A stretch of 64,000 bases of DNA from Paractinoplanes atraurantiacus (GCF_900215205.1 NZ_OBDY01000001.1:678786-742785); one strand, 5' to 3'. Numbered from the stretch's first letter, positions 1-9,098 are shown. Notes: generated from the letters alone by a model not told the origin. Translations and numbers: made by a program.

Positions 1-1231
1 CACCAAGTACATCTCGCACTTCCCCGAGACCCGTGAGATCTGGTCGTTCGGCTCGGGTTACGGCGGCAACTCGCTGCTCGGCAAGAAGTGCTACGCGCTG
101 CGCATCGCCAGCGTGGCCGCCCGCGACGAGGGCTGGCTGGCCGAGCACATGCTGATCATGAAGCTGACCTCGCCCGAGGGGCAGGTCCGCTACATCGCCG
201 GCGCCTTCCCCTCGGCCTGCGGCAAGACCAACCTGGCCATGCTCGAGCCGACCCTGCCCGGCTGGAAGGTCGAGACCGTCGGCGACGACATCGCCTGGAT
301 GCGGTTCGGCTCCGACGGCCGCCTGTGGGCCACCAATCCCGAGTTCGGCCTGTTCGGCGTCGCTCCCGGCACCGACTTCCACACCAACCCGAACGCGATG
401 CGCACCCTCGCCCGGGGCAACTCCGTCTTCACCAATGTCGCCCTCACCGACGACGGCGACATCTGGTGGGAGGGCATGGGCGAGCCGCCGGCCCACCTGA
501 CCGACTGGAAGAACCAGGACTGGACCCCGGAGTCGGAAAACCCTTCGAGCCACCCCAACAGCCGATTCTGTACGCCCATCGAGCAGTGCCCGATCCTCGC
601 CGACGAATACCACGATCCTCGTGGGGTGCCGATCGACGCGATCCTGTTCGGCGGCCGCCGCCGAACGACGGTCCCGCTGGTCACCGAGGCCCGCGACTGG
701 GTGCACGGCGTCTATCTGGGCGCGACCCTGTCGTCCGAGACCACCGCGGCCGCGGTCGGCCAGGTCGGTGTGGTGCGCCGCGACCCGATGGCCATGCTGC
801 CGTTCATCGGCTACCACGCCGGCGACTACTTCCAGCACTGGATCGACATGGCCAAGGGCGCGCCCGGCGACGCCTGCAAACTGCCCAAGATCTTCTACGT
901 GAACTGGTTCCGCCGCGGCGAAGATGGCCGTTTCCTGTGGCCGGGCTTCGGCGAGAACAGCCGGGTGCTCAAGTGGGTCGTCGAGCGGCTCGACGGCAAG
1001 GGCGAGGCGGTGGAGACCGCGATCGGCCACGTGCCCACCGCGGACGCCCTCGACCTGACCGGCCTCGACCTGGACGCCGACGATCTCGCCGCCGTGCTGC
1101 GCGTCGACCGCGAGGAGTGGCTGGCCGAGATTCCACAGGTCACCGAGTGGTTCACGAAGTTCGGCGACAAGCTGCCGGCCGTGCTGTGGTCCGAGTTGGA
1201 CGCCCTGCGCGCCCGCCTGGCCGACGCCTGA
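1..1231 (+). CDS. pckG: Phosphoenolpyruvate carboxykinase (GTP), 5' truncated by window edge
   Basis: The frame is open from base 2, so this is the C-terminal 409 residues of a protein that normally has about 600. It makes phosphoenolpyruvate from oxaloacetate and GTP at the gluconeogenic branch point in the cytosol. The P-loop-like kinase motif [12 protein letters not shown], the downstream GDDIAWMR metal site and [11 protein letters not shown] are those of the GTP-type family, not the ATP type. The N-terminal ~200 residues, with part of the oxaloacetate site, lie outside the window. A GTG at 113 is internal and not the start. A strong hairpin follows the stop. Confidence 0.97.
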   Translation, partial: TKYISHFPETREIWSFGSGYGGNSLLGKKCYALRIASVAARDEGWLAEHMLIMKLTSPEGQVRYIAGAFPSACGKTNLAMLEPTLPGWKVETVGDDIAWMRFGSDGRLWATNPEFGLFGVAPGTDFHTNPNAMRTLARGNSVFTNVALTDDGDIWWEGMGEPPAHLTDWKNQDWTPESENPSSHPNSRFCTPIEQCPILADEYHDPRGVPIDAILFGGRRRTTVPLVTEARDWVHGVYLGATLSSETTAAAVGQVGVVRRDPMAMLPFIGYHAGDYFQHWIDMAKGAPGDACKLPKIFYVNWFRRGEDGRFLWPGFGENSRVLKWVVERLDGKGEAVETAIGHVPTADALDLTGLDLDADDLAAVLRVDREEWLAEIPQVTEWFTKFGDKLPAVLWSELDALRARLADA

Positions 1232-1236
1232 CCACC

Positions 1237-1270
1237 CGCGCCCGTCTCACCCTCGCGTGAGGCGGGCGCG
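1237..1270 (+). terminator. Hairpin terminator after pckG
   Basis: Inverted repeat 1237-1250 / 1257-1270 gives a 14-bp GC-rich stem (one G-U pair) with a 6-base loop, six bases after the pckG stop. There is no T tract, as is common in very GC-rich genomes. Confidence 0.6.
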
Positions 1271-1290
1271 CTCCGGGTACACGGAACACC

Positions 1291-2124
1291 GTGCCCCGCG
1301 CCCTTCGCGTCCTGATCGCCCTGCTGGTGACGACCGCCGCCGCCACCGTCGTGGTCGAGATCCTCAACTACTCGTACGCGCCCGAGCACGGCTTCGGCCT
1401 CGCGGTCCGCACCGGGTGGGCGCTGCTGCGTACCCTCGGCTGGCTCCTGTTGATCCGGCAGGTGCGCCGGTCACGTGCGGCGGCCCGTCCGCTCGGCCTG
1501 ATCCTGGCCGTGACCACGATCTTCGCGGTGGGCCGCCTGGTCGTGCCGCGTGAGGGAGTTCCGCCCCGGCCGGGCGTGATCGGCTTCGCCGTCCTGGTCG
1601 TCCTCTGTGTCACGGTGGTCGCGCTGCTCTACCGGCACCCGGCCGCCCGCGAGCATCTGGTGCGCCATCCGAACCGGCTCGTGCTGACCCGCGAGGGCCT
1701 GTCGATGCGCGAGGCCGCTCCCCGGCGTGCCCCGGTCGCCGGGTGGCTGCTCACCGCGCGACTGGCCGCCTTCACCTACAGCCCGCTGATGCTGGTGCCG
1801 TGCCTCATCGCGTTCGGTGAGCTGCGCGACCGGCCACAGTGGCTGCTGGCCGTGGTGTTCTGGCTGTTCGCGGGCATCGCGGTCAGCTACGCCGTCCTGC
1901 TGTGCACGATCTTCCTGATGCGCGGCAAGGCCGGGGCGCGCCGGGCCCTGGGCTGGCTGACCTTCTTCGTCCTGCTCTGGGACCTGCCGCTCTGCTACTT
2001 CCTGCTCGGGACGGACGGCCTGATCCGTGACGGCGCTCCGCTGCTGGCCGCCGCGCTGCTGACCTGGTACGCCTTGTACCGGGCCGCCGCGGTGGCCGAC
2101 ATCCCCGCCGAGGTGCGCACCTGA
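1291..2124 (+). CDS. Polytopic membrane protein of unknown function
   Basis: A 277-residue protein with a GTG start. It has about seven or eight hydrophobic segments (roughly residues 5-25, 45-60, 68-84, 94-115, 153-178, 182-210, 218-240, 248-268) separated by Arg-rich loops, so it is an integral membrane protein. There is no signal peptide cleavage site, catalytic motif or family signature that I recognise. It ends 11 bases before the geranylgeranyl-reductase-like gene, so the two are probably co-transcribed. A link to isoprenoid metabolism is only suggested by that position. Confidence 0.75.
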   Translation: MPRALRVLIALLVTTAAATVVVEILNYSYAPEHGFGLAVRTGWALLRTLGWLLLIRQVRRSRAAARPLGLILAVTTIFAVGRLVVPREGVPPRPGVIGFAVLVVLCVTVVALLYRHPAAREHLVRHPNRLVLTREGLSMREAAPRRAPVAGWLLTARLAAFTYSPLMLVPCLIAFGELRDRPQWLLAVVFWLFAGIAVSYAVLLCTIFLMRGKAGARRALGWLTFFVLLWDLPLCYFLLGTDGLIRDGAPLLAAALLTWYALYRAAAVADIPAEVRT

Positions 2125-2135
2125 GGAGGGCCGGC

Positions 2136-3266
2136 ATGCCGGTCGAGAGCTTCGACGTGGTGGTGGCCGGCGCCGGTCCGGCCGGTGCCGCCGCCGCGGT
2201 CGCCGCCGCCCGGGCCGGCGCGAGAGTGCTGCTGCTCGACCGGGCCGACTTTCCTCGCGACAAGGTGTGCGGCGACGGCATCGCGGCCGAGGCGGTCGCC
2301 GTCCTCGACGGCCTCGGCGTGTCCGGGGTGACCGATGGTTACCCGGCCGTCGAACGGTTGCGCCTGGTCGGTCCGGGTGGCTCGGCGGTGGCCCGGCCGC
2401 TGCCGCGGCCGGCGCACACGGTTCCCCGGCGGGTCTTCGACGAACGGCTGGTGCGGGCGGCGGTCGCGGCGGGGGCGGAGTTGCGGCGTCATTCCGTACG
2501 CCGGGTGAGCGATCACGGCGACGGTGTCGTCATCGACGATCTCGTGCGGGCGCGGGTGCTCATCGGGGCCGACGGCGCCGGCTCGGTCGTACGCCGGCAG
2601 CTCGGCCACCCGCTCAACCCGCCCGGCCACCTCGCCATCGCCGTCCGCGGCTACGCGCCGACCACCAACACCGGCGAACAGGTCATCATCACCACGCGGC
2701 AGCGCTGGCCCGCGTACGCCTGGGAGTTCCCGCTCGGCGACGGCACCGCCAACGTCGGCTACGGGGAGGTTCTCCGTGGGGTGCCGCTCTCCCGGGCGTA
2801 CCTCTTGGAAAGAATGAGGGACCTCCTGACCGGCGCCGAACCGGCCGGCGTGCGGGGGCACCACCTGCCTCTCTCGACACACCGGCCGCCGCCGGGACGC
2901 GGCCGCGTGCTGCTCGCGGGCGACGCCCTCTCGCTGATCAACCCGTTCACCGGGGAGGGGATCTTCTACGCCGTGCTCTCCGGCTCGCTGGCCGGCGCCG
3001 CCGCCGCGGCCGGACCCGAACGGGTGGCCGAGCGCTATCGCGACGCCCTGCGCCGGCGGCTCGGACGGCATTTGCGGCACTCGGGCTTCGCGGCCTGGCT
3101 CAGCCGCCGGCCGAGCGTGGTCGACGCGGCGGTGGGGGCGGCCGCCCGAGATGGTGGCGTTTTCGACCGGATGGTGGAGCTGGGCCTCGGTGACGGGGTT
3201 TTCGACGCTCGCACGATCGGACTCATCACCTTGCGGTTGAGTCACCGTCGCCGAGCCCACCCTTGA
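2136..3266 (+). CDS. FAD-dependent oxidoreductase, geranylgeranyl reductase family
   Basis: 376 residues with the Rossmann FAD motif GAGPAGAAAAVAAARAG near the N terminus (about residues 10-26), DFPRDKVCGDGI around residue 40 and GDALSLINPFTGEGI around residue 260. This layout is typical of the geranylgeranyl-reductase branch of the p-hydroxybenzoate hydroxylase superfamily. Family members saturate double bonds in polyprenyl chains (menaquinone side chain, polyprenyl phosphates). A strong GAGGAGGG site at 2123-2130 fixes the ATG start. The next gene is a cis-prenyltransferase whose start lies 33 bases downstream, which supports an isoprenoid substrate. A halogenase or epoxidase role is the main alternative. 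Confidence 0.88.
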   Translation: MPVESFDVVVAGAGPAGAAAAVAAARAGARVLLLDRADFPRDKVCGDGIAAEAVAVLDGLGVSGVTDGYPAVERLRLVGPGGSAVARPLPRPAHTVPRRVFDERLVRAAVAAGAELRRHSVRRVSDHGDGVVIDDLVRARVLIGADGAGSVVRRQLGHPLNPPGHLAIAVRGYAPTTNTGEQVIITTRQRWPAYAWEFPLGDGTANVGYGEVLRGVPLSRAYLLERMRDLLTGAEPAGVRGHHLPLSTHRPPPGRGRVLLAGDALSLINPFTGEGIFYAVLSGSLAGAAAAAGPERVAERYRDALRRRLGRHLRHSGFAAWLSRRPSVVDAAVGAAARDGGVFDRMVELGLGDGVFDARTIGLITLRLSHRRRAHP

Positions 3267-3298
3267 GTGGCTACCGGAGCGGGCTAGGGTTTGATGCG

Positions 3299-4081
3299 AT
3301 GAGTCTGCGGTCCCTGATCTCCACTCCGTTCTACCGCGTGTACGAACGGCGGCTGGCCGGCAAGCTGGCCGGCAAGCCCGTGCCCCAGCACGTCGGCGTC
3401 ATGTGCGACGGCAACCGTCGCTGGGCCCGTGAAATGGGGTTCGTCGACCCCAACGACGGCCACCGCGTCGGCGCCGCCCGTGTCAAGGAGCTGCTGACCT
3501 GGTGCGACCAGGCCGGCATCAAGCACGTCACGCTCTACCTGCTGGCCACCGACAACCTGCGGCGCCCGGCGGCCGAGCTCGACCCGCTGCTCCAGATCAT
3601 CGAAGATCTGGCCAGCGAGCTGGCCGAGGAGGGCAACCCGTGGCGGCTGCGCATCGTCGGCGCCCTCGACATCCTGCCCGCCTCCACGGCCACCGTGCTC
3701 AAGGCGGCCCAGGAGAAGACCCGCAACCGCACGATCGGTGTCGAGGTCAACATGGCGGTCGGGTACGGCGGTCGCCGCGAGATCGCCGACGCGGTGCGCT
3801 CCCTGCTGCACGAGCAGGCCGCGGCCGGCCGCACGATCGAGGAGATGGCCGAGATCCTCGACGTCGACCACATCGCCGAGCACCTCTACACCCGCGGCCA
3901 GCCCGATCCCGACCTGGTCATCCGCACCAGCGGCGAGCAGCGGCTCTCCGGCTTCCTGCTGTGGCAGTCGGCGCACTCGGAGTTCTATTTCCACGACGCC
4001 AACTGGCCCGATTTCCGCCGGATCGACTTCCTCCGGGCGCTGCGGTCGTACGGCAACCGGCAGCGCCGTTTCGGCGCCTGA
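3299..4081 (+). CDS. uppS: Short-chain cis-prenyltransferase (isoprenyl diphosphate synthase)
   Basis: 260 residues from ATG 3299; an upstream TTG at 3263 gives 12 extra unconserved residues and is less likely. It condenses isopentenyl diphosphate with an allylic primer in cis. MCDGNRRWARE carries the catalytic Asp and structural Arg. RTSGEQRLSGFLLWQSAHSE and the following WPDF box complete the UPP-synthase signature. The Cys-Asp-Gly-Asn form of the first motif is the one I recall from mycobacterial Z-farnesyl diphosphate synthase (Rv1086), so a short product is more likely than undecaprenyl. It is adjacent to a prenyl reductase, and its stop abuts the stop of otsB. Confidence 0.93.
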   Translation: MSLRSLISTPFYRVYERRLAGKLAGKPVPQHVGVMCDGNRRWAREMGFVDPNDGHRVGAARVKELLTWCDQAGIKHVTLYLLATDNLRRPAAELDPLLQIIEDLASELAEEGNPWRLRIVGALDILPASTATVLKAAQEKTRNRTIGVEVNMAVGYGGRREIADAVRSLLHEQAAAGRTIEEMAEILDVDHIAEHLYTRGQPDPDLVIRTSGEQRLSGFLLWQSAHSEFYFHDANWPDFRRIDFLRALRSYGNRQRRFGA

Positions 4082-4918
4082 CTAGAAGCGCTCGAGGCCC
4101 TCGGCGAGGAACTGAGCGACCGCGCCGGGGGAGTCGAGGGTCAGGTCGGCCGCGCTGGACACCTCGGCGCCGGTCTCGGGGTTGGCCACGGCCACCGCGA
4201 CACCGAAGAACGACGGGTCGACCGCCTCGCGGGCGCGCAGAGCGTCGAACGCCTTGATGTCGGACATGTCGTCACCGAAATACCACGCGCAGCCCGCGTC
4301 GCGGACGCCCTCGGTGATGACCATGCCCTTGTCCTGGTCGACCGGCGGCTTGAGCTCGACCACCATGCGGCCGGCCTGGATGCGCAGGCCTTTCGCCTCG
4401 GCCTGCTCGTGACCCCAGCGCTCGACCTCGCCGGCCCGCTGCGGGGCCGTGCGGTAGTGCAGGGCCACGGAAAGACGCTTGTACTCCACCAGGACGTCGC
4501 CGGGCAGCTCGGTCTTGGCCCGCTCGGCCAGCTCGGCCATGGCCGGCACCCAGGGCAGCGCGGCCGGCTCGGTGACGACCTCGCCCTCGTGCCACACCTC
4601 GAGGCCGTACAGGCCGTAGAGGTCGACGCCCTCGAGCGAGGAGAAACGGGACCGCAGGAAGCTGACCGGACGGGCCGACACGATGGCGACACGCTGCACC
4701 ACGGTGGCGAGCTTTTCGAGCACGCCCAGCACGGACGGCACCGGCTGCGACGCGTCCGGGTCGTCGGTGACCGGCGAGAGCACGCCGTCGAAGTCGAAGA
4801 AGAACGTGGTCCGTTGCCTGTGCTCGGCGGTGAACGCCCAGGCCTCGGCGATGCCCTCGTTCTGGAGGCCCTCGCTCTGACGGCTCAGCGGATGGGTCGG
4901 ACGCGGAGTCTGTGCCAC
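4082..4918 (-). CDS. otsB: Trehalose-6-phosphate phosphatase
   Basis: 278 residues. It hydrolyses trehalose 6-phosphate to trehalose, the second step of the OtsA-OtsB pathway. HAD motif I, FFFDFDGVLSP, lies near residue 40, the second box IVSARPVSFLRSRF near 80, the cap start LYGLYGLEVWHEG near 105, and the terminal acidic box YFGDDMSDIKAFDAL near 213. Length fits single-domain OtsB. No otsA is seen nearby. The gene converges on uppS with no gap, so the two must share termination signals or transcribe into each other. Confidence 0.93.
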   Translation of the reverse strand: MAQTPRPTHPLSRQSEGLQNEGIAEAWAFTAEHRQRTTFFFDFDGVLSPVTDDPDASQPVPSVLGVLEKLATVVQRVAIVSARPVSFLRSRFSSLEGVDLYGLYGLEVWHEGEVVTEPAALPWVPAMAELAERAKTELPGDVLVEYKRLSVALHYRTAPQRAGEVERWGHEQAEAKGLRIQAGRMVVELKPPVDQDKGMVITEGVRDAGCAWYFGDDMSDIKAFDALRAREAVDPSFFGVAVAVANPETGAEVSSAADLTLDSPGAVAQFLAEGLERF

Positions 4919-5183
4919 GACGCTCAGATTACCCGCCGAGGGTGACGTTTCATGCGCGCAAAATTAGCCGAGAGTTGGACGTCACCCGTTTTTGCGTACT
5001 ACCGCGTACGGCTGATGACCGCTAGCGTTTGAGTCATGGCACGGGGTCATCCCGAGCCAGCCGGCCGGCCCGGACCTGCGACAAGTGCGCCACGGGGCCT
5101 GCAATCCGTCCCGTGCATGAGATCGGGCGCCGGAGGTGGCGGACCGCGGGCGTACCGGGTTGCACGCCCGCTGGAGCAGGCCT
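4919..5183. promoter_or_regulatory. Divergent promoter region otsB / phoH with a 9-bp inverted repeat
   Basis: This 265-base region holds the start signals of two divergent genes. A perfect 9-bp inverted repeat, GGGTGACGT at 4940-4948 and ACGTCACCC at 4979-4987, flanks the only AT-richer stretch (4956-4967). It could be an operator. No regulator is named by the sequence. If phoH starts at its earliest GTG (5136), the right end is coding. Confidence 0.4.
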
Positions 5184-6560
5184 GTGACATCACGCCGATC
5201 TGACGCCGACGTCGCTAAGTCTTCACGTGACTCGGCCGCCAAAGTCTCCGGAACCATGGAACCGGCCCGAGAGGGCCGTGTTTTCGTTCTGGACACCTCG
5301 GTCCTGCTGTCCGACCCGGCGGCGTTCCGCCGGTTCTCCGATCACGAGGTGGTCATCCCCCTCGTCGTGATCTCCGAGTTGGAGGGAAAACGCCACCATC
5401 CCGAGTTGGGCTGGTTCGCTCGCCAGTCGCTGCGCTTCCTGGACGAGCTCCGGATCAAGTTCGGCCGGCTCGACGAGCCGGTGCTCTGCAACGACGAGGG
5501 CGGCACGCTGCGGGTCGAGCTCAACCACGCCGACCAGAGCGTCCTGCCGCATGGCTTCCGCAACGACGCCAACGACACCCGGATCCTCTCGGTGGCGCTG
5601 GGGCTCGCGGCCGAGGGCCGCGAGGTCACGCTCGTCAGCAAGGACATGCCGCTGCGGGTCAAGGCGGCCTCGGTCGGCCTCACCGCCGACGAGTACCGGC
5701 ACGGGCAGGCCAGCGACCCCACCTGGACCGGCATGGCCGATCTCAAGCTCGGTGAGGACCAGGTCAGCGCGCTCTACGGCGGTGAGGAGCTGGAGCTCGA
5801 GGAGACCGAGCGCCTGCCCTGCCACACCGGCCTGGTGATCCACTCACCGCGCGGGTCGGCGCTGGCCCGGGTCAACCCCGACAAGTCGGTACGGCTGGTG
5901 CGCGGCGACCGGGAGGCCTTCGGCATCCGCGGCCGCTCGGCCGAGCAGCGCGTGGCCCTCGACCTGCTGCTCGACGAGTCGATCGGCATCGTCTCGCTCG
6001 GCGGCCGGGCCGGCACCGGCAAGTCGGCGCTGGCGCTCTGCGCGGGCCTCGAGGCCACGATGGAGCGCAACCGCCACAAAAAGGTCATCGTGTTCCGCCC
6101 GCTCTACGCGGTCGGCGGCCAGGAGCTGGGATATCTGCCCGGCACCGAGAACGAGAAGATGTCGCCCTGGGCCCAGGCCGTCTTCGACACGCTCGGCGCG
6201 GTCGCGCACGCGAACGTGGTCGAGGAGGTGATGGCCCGCGGGATGCTCGAGGTGCTGCCGCTGACCCACATCCGCGGCCGGAGCCTGCACGACGCCTTCG
6301 TGATCGTCGACGAGGCACAGTCGCTGGAGCGCAACGTGCTGCTGACGGTGCTCTCCCGCATCGGGCAGGGCTCGCGGGTGGTCCTCACCCACGACGTGGC
6401 GCAGCGCGACAACCTGCGGGTGGGCCGGCACGACGGCGTCACCGCCGTGATCGAGGCCCTCAAGGGACACCCGATCTTCGCCCACGTGACGCTGACCCGA
6501 TCGGAGCGTTCGCCCATCGCCGAGGTGGTCACCGATCTCCTCGAAGAGATTCCACTCTGA
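5184..6560 (+). CDS. phoH: PIN domain-PhoH ATPase fusion (PhoH2 type)
   Basis: 458 residues from GTG 5184, chosen because GGAG at 5173-5176 lies seven bases upstream. GTG 5136 and ATG 5256 are in frame and possible. An N-terminal PIN domain starts with [13 protein letters not shown] and has the paired acidic residues of a metal-dependent RNase. After a linker, a PhoH ATPase follows with Walker [14 protein letters not shown] and Walker [12 protein letters not shown]. In mycobacteria the same fusion (PhoH2) is described as an RNA helicase/RNase. The gene is monocistronic and followed by a hairpin. Confidence 0.93.
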   Translation: MTSRRSDADVAKSSRDSAAKVSGTMEPAREGRVFVLDTSVLLSDPAAFRRFSDHEVVIPLVVISELEGKRHHPELGWFARQSLRFLDELRIKFGRLDEPVLCNDEGGTLRVELNHADQSVLPHGFRNDANDTRILSVALGLAAEGREVTLVSKDMPLRVKAASVGLTADEYRHGQASDPTWTGMADLKLGEDQVSALYGGEELELEETERLPCHTGLVIHSPRGSALARVNPDKSVRLVRGDREAFGIRGRSAEQRVALDLLLDESIGIVSLGGRAGTGKSALALCAGLEATMERNRHKKVIVFRPLYAVGGQELGYLPGTENEKMSPWAQAVFDTLGAVAHANVVEEVMARGMLEVLPLTHIRGRSLHDAFVIVDEAQSLERNVLLTVLSRIGQGSRVVLTHDVAQRDNLRVGRHDGVTAVIEALKGHPIFAHVTLTRSERSPIAEVVTDLLEEIPL

Positions 6561-6570
6561 GTGATCGCTA

Positions 6571-6607
6571 CACTCCGTAAGGTGACAACGGTGTTCCCTT
6601 CGGAGTG
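6571..6607 (+). terminator. Hairpin after phoH
   Basis: CACTCCG at 6571-6577 pairs with CGGAGTG at 6601-6607, and AAGG 6579-6582 with CCTT 6597-6600, eleven bases after the phoH stop. It may end phoH transcription. It could also be the first element of the leader of the next gene. Confidence 0.5.
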
Positions 6608-6865
6608 ACGCGATTTCTGCGCTCTTTCACCCGATTTGAGCGTGAAATTGGAGTGAGCAAAGTCACAACCCCGCTCTGACGTTTCACATCCACTTCACGG
6701 TGCGCCATGGTGTCTGGCGAGCGCCATGCGTGGTCATCGTTGTCGGGAGATCGACTTCGGGCCACCTCCCCGGCCCGAGTGGTCGCGGTGCTCGCGGCAC
6801 GCCCCACCACCATTTCCCCTGGTGGAGGACGTGCCGCGTCATTGCCCCCGACGAAGGGAACCTTC
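6608..6865 (+). promoter_or_regulatory. Leader of the secreted transglycosylase-like gene, with stacked hairpins
   Basis: There is no convincing gene in this 258-base stretch; an upstream in-frame ATG at 6707 only extends the next protein by an unconserved Arg-rich piece. TTTCAC 6625-6630 pairs with GTGAAA 6642-6647. TCGGGCC 6757-6763 pairs with GGCCCGA 6772-6778, and its loop CTCCC (6766-6770) can pair with GGGAG at 6745-6749, a possible pseudoknot. A long two-part hairpin follows: 6794-6801 with 6830-6837 and, inside it, 6807-6812 with 6820-6825. It ends 28 bases before the start codon. Cell-wall hydrolase genes of actinobacteria are often controlled by leader RNAs. I do not see the c-di-AMP (ydaO) core here. 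Confidence 0.45.
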
Positions 6866-7609
6866 GTGAATCGGCTCTGGAGCCGGGTCGGAGTACGAGT
6901 CACCGCGGTCGGCCTGCTTGTCGCGGGCGCCGCCGGAGGTGTCTACCTCGGACAGGACCGGGAAGTCCAGCAGACGAGTGCCGGAGCGCAACTTGTCGTG
7001 CAGGCGAGCGTCGACGACACCGTCCTGCTGAAGCAGCGCCAGGCCGCGCACGCCGCGGACCGCGCGCAGCGCAGCCAGGCCGAGGCCGGCGCCGCCGAGA
7101 AAGCCGCCGCCGCGGCCAAGGTCTCCGCCGCTCAGGCGCACTCGACCGAGCAAAAGGTGATTGCTCAGAAGAAGGCGGCCGAGGCGAAGAAGGCGGCCGA
7201 GGAAGCCGCCAAGAAGGCGGCCGAGGCCAAGAAGAAGGCCGAGGAGTCCGAGGAGAGCAGCGGCCCCACCGAGTACACGGGCGAGATCCCCGCCTCCTGT
7301 GACGAATACTCGGGCGCCCGGGCGACCGGCTGCGCGCTGATGATCGCCGCGGGCTTCGGCATCGACCAGTTCCCGTGCCTCAACAAGCTGTGGGACAAGG
7401 AAAGCGGCTGGAACTACAAGGCCAGCAACCCCAGCTCCGGTGCGTACGGCATCCCCCAGTCGCTGCCCGGCAGCAAGATGGCCTCCGAGGGTGACGACTG
7501 GAAGACCAACCCGGCGACCCAGATCAAGTGGGGCCTCGGCTACATCGAGGGCCGGTACGACACGCCCTGCGGCGCCTGGTCGCACTCGCAGGACACTGGT
7601 TGGTACTAA
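6866..7609 (+). CDS. Secreted coiled-coil protein with C-terminal transglycosylase-like domain
   Basis: 247 residues from GTG 6866, preceded by AAGGGA at 6854-6859. The N terminus is a signal sequence or membrane anchor (hydrophobic residues about 9-26). An Ala/Lys/Glu-rich helical region (about 60-125) would form an extended coiled coil. The last ~80 residues (WDKESGWNYKASNPSSGAYG onward, ending in GWY) match the aggregation-promoting-factor/lysozyme-like fold, with the Glu of KESGW as the expected acid. It probably cleaves or binds peptidoglycan outside the cell. The long structured leader and the strong terminator mark it as a single-gene unit. Confidence 0.88.
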   Translation: MNRLWSRVGVRVTAVGLLVAGAAGGVYLGQDREVQQTSAGAQLVVQASVDDTVLLKQRQAAHAADRAQRSQAEAGAAEKAAAAAKVSAAQAHSTEQKVIAQKKAAEAKKAAEEAAKKAAEAKKKAEESEESSGPTEYTGEIPASCDEYSGARATGCALMIAAGFGIDQFPCLNKLWDKESGWNYKASNPSSGAYGIPQSLPGSKMASEGDDWKTNPATQIKWGLGYIEGRYDTPCGAWSHSQDTGWY

Positions 7610-7627
7610 GTAGACAAGAGTTTCACG

Positions 7628-7659
7628 AACGGGCCGCGCGGCAAACCGCGCGGCCCGTT
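7628..7659 (+). terminator. Strong intrinsic terminator
   Basis: Perfect 14-bp stem 7628-7641 / 7646-7659 with loop CAAA, followed by a short T-rich run, 18 bases after the stop of the transglycosylase-like gene. It separates that gene from the protease. Confidence 0.9.
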
Positions 7660-7680
7660 TCCTTGTGATCAAATGTCCAT

Positions 7681-8469
7681 ATGGTCCGAAATGCCGCTTC
7701 ACTGGTCATGATCGGTGTCCTCGCGGCAGTGCTGGGCGCGGGCTCTTCACCGGCACACGCCGGCGGAGAGCCCCGCCCGGTTCGCGAGGTGGTCGGCGGC
7801 ACCGTGGCGCCGCAGGGCAAGTTCCCCTGGGTGGTGCGGCTCTCCATGGGCTGCGGCGGGACGCTGGTCGCGCCCCGCGTGGTGCTGACCGCGGGCCATT
7901 GCGTCGACGGCACCGGCGCCACCGACCGGATCGAGGTCACCGCGGGCGTCTCCGACCTCAAGTCGCGCCGGGCGCTGACCGCCCGCAGCGTCTCGGTCAT
8001 CCGCGCCGCCGGCTTCAAGGACGAGACCCGCGGCGACGACTGGGCGCTCGTCCAGATGGACCGGGTGCTGCACCTGCCCGTGCTGCCGATCTCACCCGAG
8101 ACGATCGGTAAGGGCCGCTACACGGTGATGGGCTGGGGGCAGACCCGCGAGGACTCCATCAAGCAGGAGCGGCGGCTGCACTACGCCACGGTTCCCATGG
8201 TGCCCGACGCGAGCTGCGCGAAGGCGTACCTCAAAGCGGGGGTGAAGCTCGTCCGCGACGAGCAGATGTGCGCCGGAGACCGGCGGGTCGACACCTGCCA
8301 GGGCGACAGCGGCGGCCCGATGGTCGATCAGGACCGGCGTGGCCAGTGGGTGCAGGTGGGCATCGTGAGCTGGGGGCTCGGCTGCGCGCGGGACGGCTAT
8401 CCGGGCGTCTACACCCAGATCAGCACCTTCCGCCCCGCGATCGTGGCCGCGCTGCGCCAACTTCAGTAG
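7681..8469 (+). CDS. Secreted trypsin-like serine protease (S1A)
   Basis: 262 residues: a Sec signal peptide (hydrophobic about 8-22, AHA cleavage near 27), then a propeptide and VVGG as the likely mature N terminus at residue 38. The triad is visible as TAGHC (His73), DDWAL (Asp119 or 120) and CQGDSGGPM (Ser210). Asp204, six residues before the serine, predicts trypsin-like cleavage after Arg or Lys. Extracellular role. Two terminators flank its upstream side. It overlaps the convergent rhomboid gene by 7 bases. Confidence 0.95.
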   Translation: MVRNAASLVMIGVLAAVLGAGSSPAHAGGEPRPVREVVGGTVAPQGKFPWVVRLSMGCGGTLVAPRVVLTAGHCVDGTGATDRIEVTAGVSDLKSRRALTARSVSVIRAAGFKDETRGDDWALVQMDRVLHLPVLPISPETIGKGRYTVMGWGQTREDSIKQERRLHYATVPMVPDASCAKAYLKAGVKLVRDEQMCAGDRRVDTCQGDSGGPMVDQDRRGQWVQVGIVSWGLGCARDGYPGVYTQISTFRPAIVAALRQLQ

Positions 8470-9098
8470 GCCACTGCCTTCGGCCTTTTCCGCCGGAACA
8501 GGATCGCGGCGATCACGCCGCCGAGCAGGCCCAGCAGGTGACCCTGCCAGGAGACCGGCTGGTCGGTCGGCAGGATGTTGTAGATCTGGTACCAGTAGAG
8601 CAGGCCGATGAACGCGGCCACGCCCAGGTTCCACCAGCTCCGCTCGACCAGGCCGCGGGTCACCAGCAGGCCGAGGTAGCCGAAGATGACGCCGCTCGCG
8701 CCGACCACGACGCTGTTGGGGTCGCCGACGAACCAGACGCCCAGACCGCTCACCAGCATGATCACGAAGGTCGACCAGATGAACCGCCGGACCCCGCCGG
8801 CCAGGGCGAACGTGCCGACCAGGATCAGCGGGACGGCGTTGCCGTAGAGGTGGTCCCACCCGGCGTGCAGGAACGGGCTGAACAGCACGCCGTCGAGCCC
8901 GGCGATGCGGTGCGGGATGATGCCGCCGGCCACGTCGAGCTGGCCGGAGCCGATGCCGACGTCGATCGCCTCGATGAGGAAGAGGACGGGAATGACGGCG
9001 CACATGGTCAGGAACGCGCGCCCGAGGGACGCGTAGAACTCGTCGGTGCCGAACTTGGCCTCGGCCTCTGCGCGGGTCGTATCTGCCCCGTAACTCAT
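8463..9098 (-). CDS. Rhomboid family intramembrane serine protease
   Basis: 211 residues with about six membrane segments. The catalytic dyad is visible: GASGVIFGYLG (Ser135) in one helix and QGHLLGLLGG (His187) in a later one. FLHAGWDHLYGN near residue 80 is the conserved HxxxN-type box. It cleaves membrane protein substrates within or next to the bilayer. The substrate is unknown. It lies downstream of glpX on the same strand but behind a terminator, so it is likely transcribed alone. Convergent 7-base overlap with the trypsin-like protease. Confidence 0.92.
   Translation of the reverse strand: MSYGADTTRAEAEAKFGTDEFYASLGRAFLTMCAVIPVLFLIEAIDVGIGSGQLDVAGGIIPHRIAGLDGVLFSPFLHAGWDHLYGNAVPLILVGTFALAGGVRRFIWSTFVIMLVSGLGVWFVGDPNSVVVGASGVIFGYLGLLVTRGLVERSWWNLGVAAFIGLLYWYQIYNILPTDQPVSWQGHLLGLLGGVIAAILFRRKRPKAVAY

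Noticed and set aside
88..1260. Long Arg-rich open frame overlapping pckG
   Set aside because: It lies in another frame of a well-conserved enzyme and has the Arg/Pro/Gly composition of an off-frame GC-rich shadow.
1995..3260. 421-codon minus-strand frame opposite the reductase gene
   Set aside because: Antisense to a recognised protein, no motif, composition typical of shadow frames. The same holds for 11453-13348, 17026-19632, 28073-29920 and 57371-59893.
6608..6865. ydaO-type c-di-AMP riboswitch
   Set aside because: Looked for because such leaders precede cell-wall hydrolases, but the conserved core elements could not be found; only unassigned hairpins remain.
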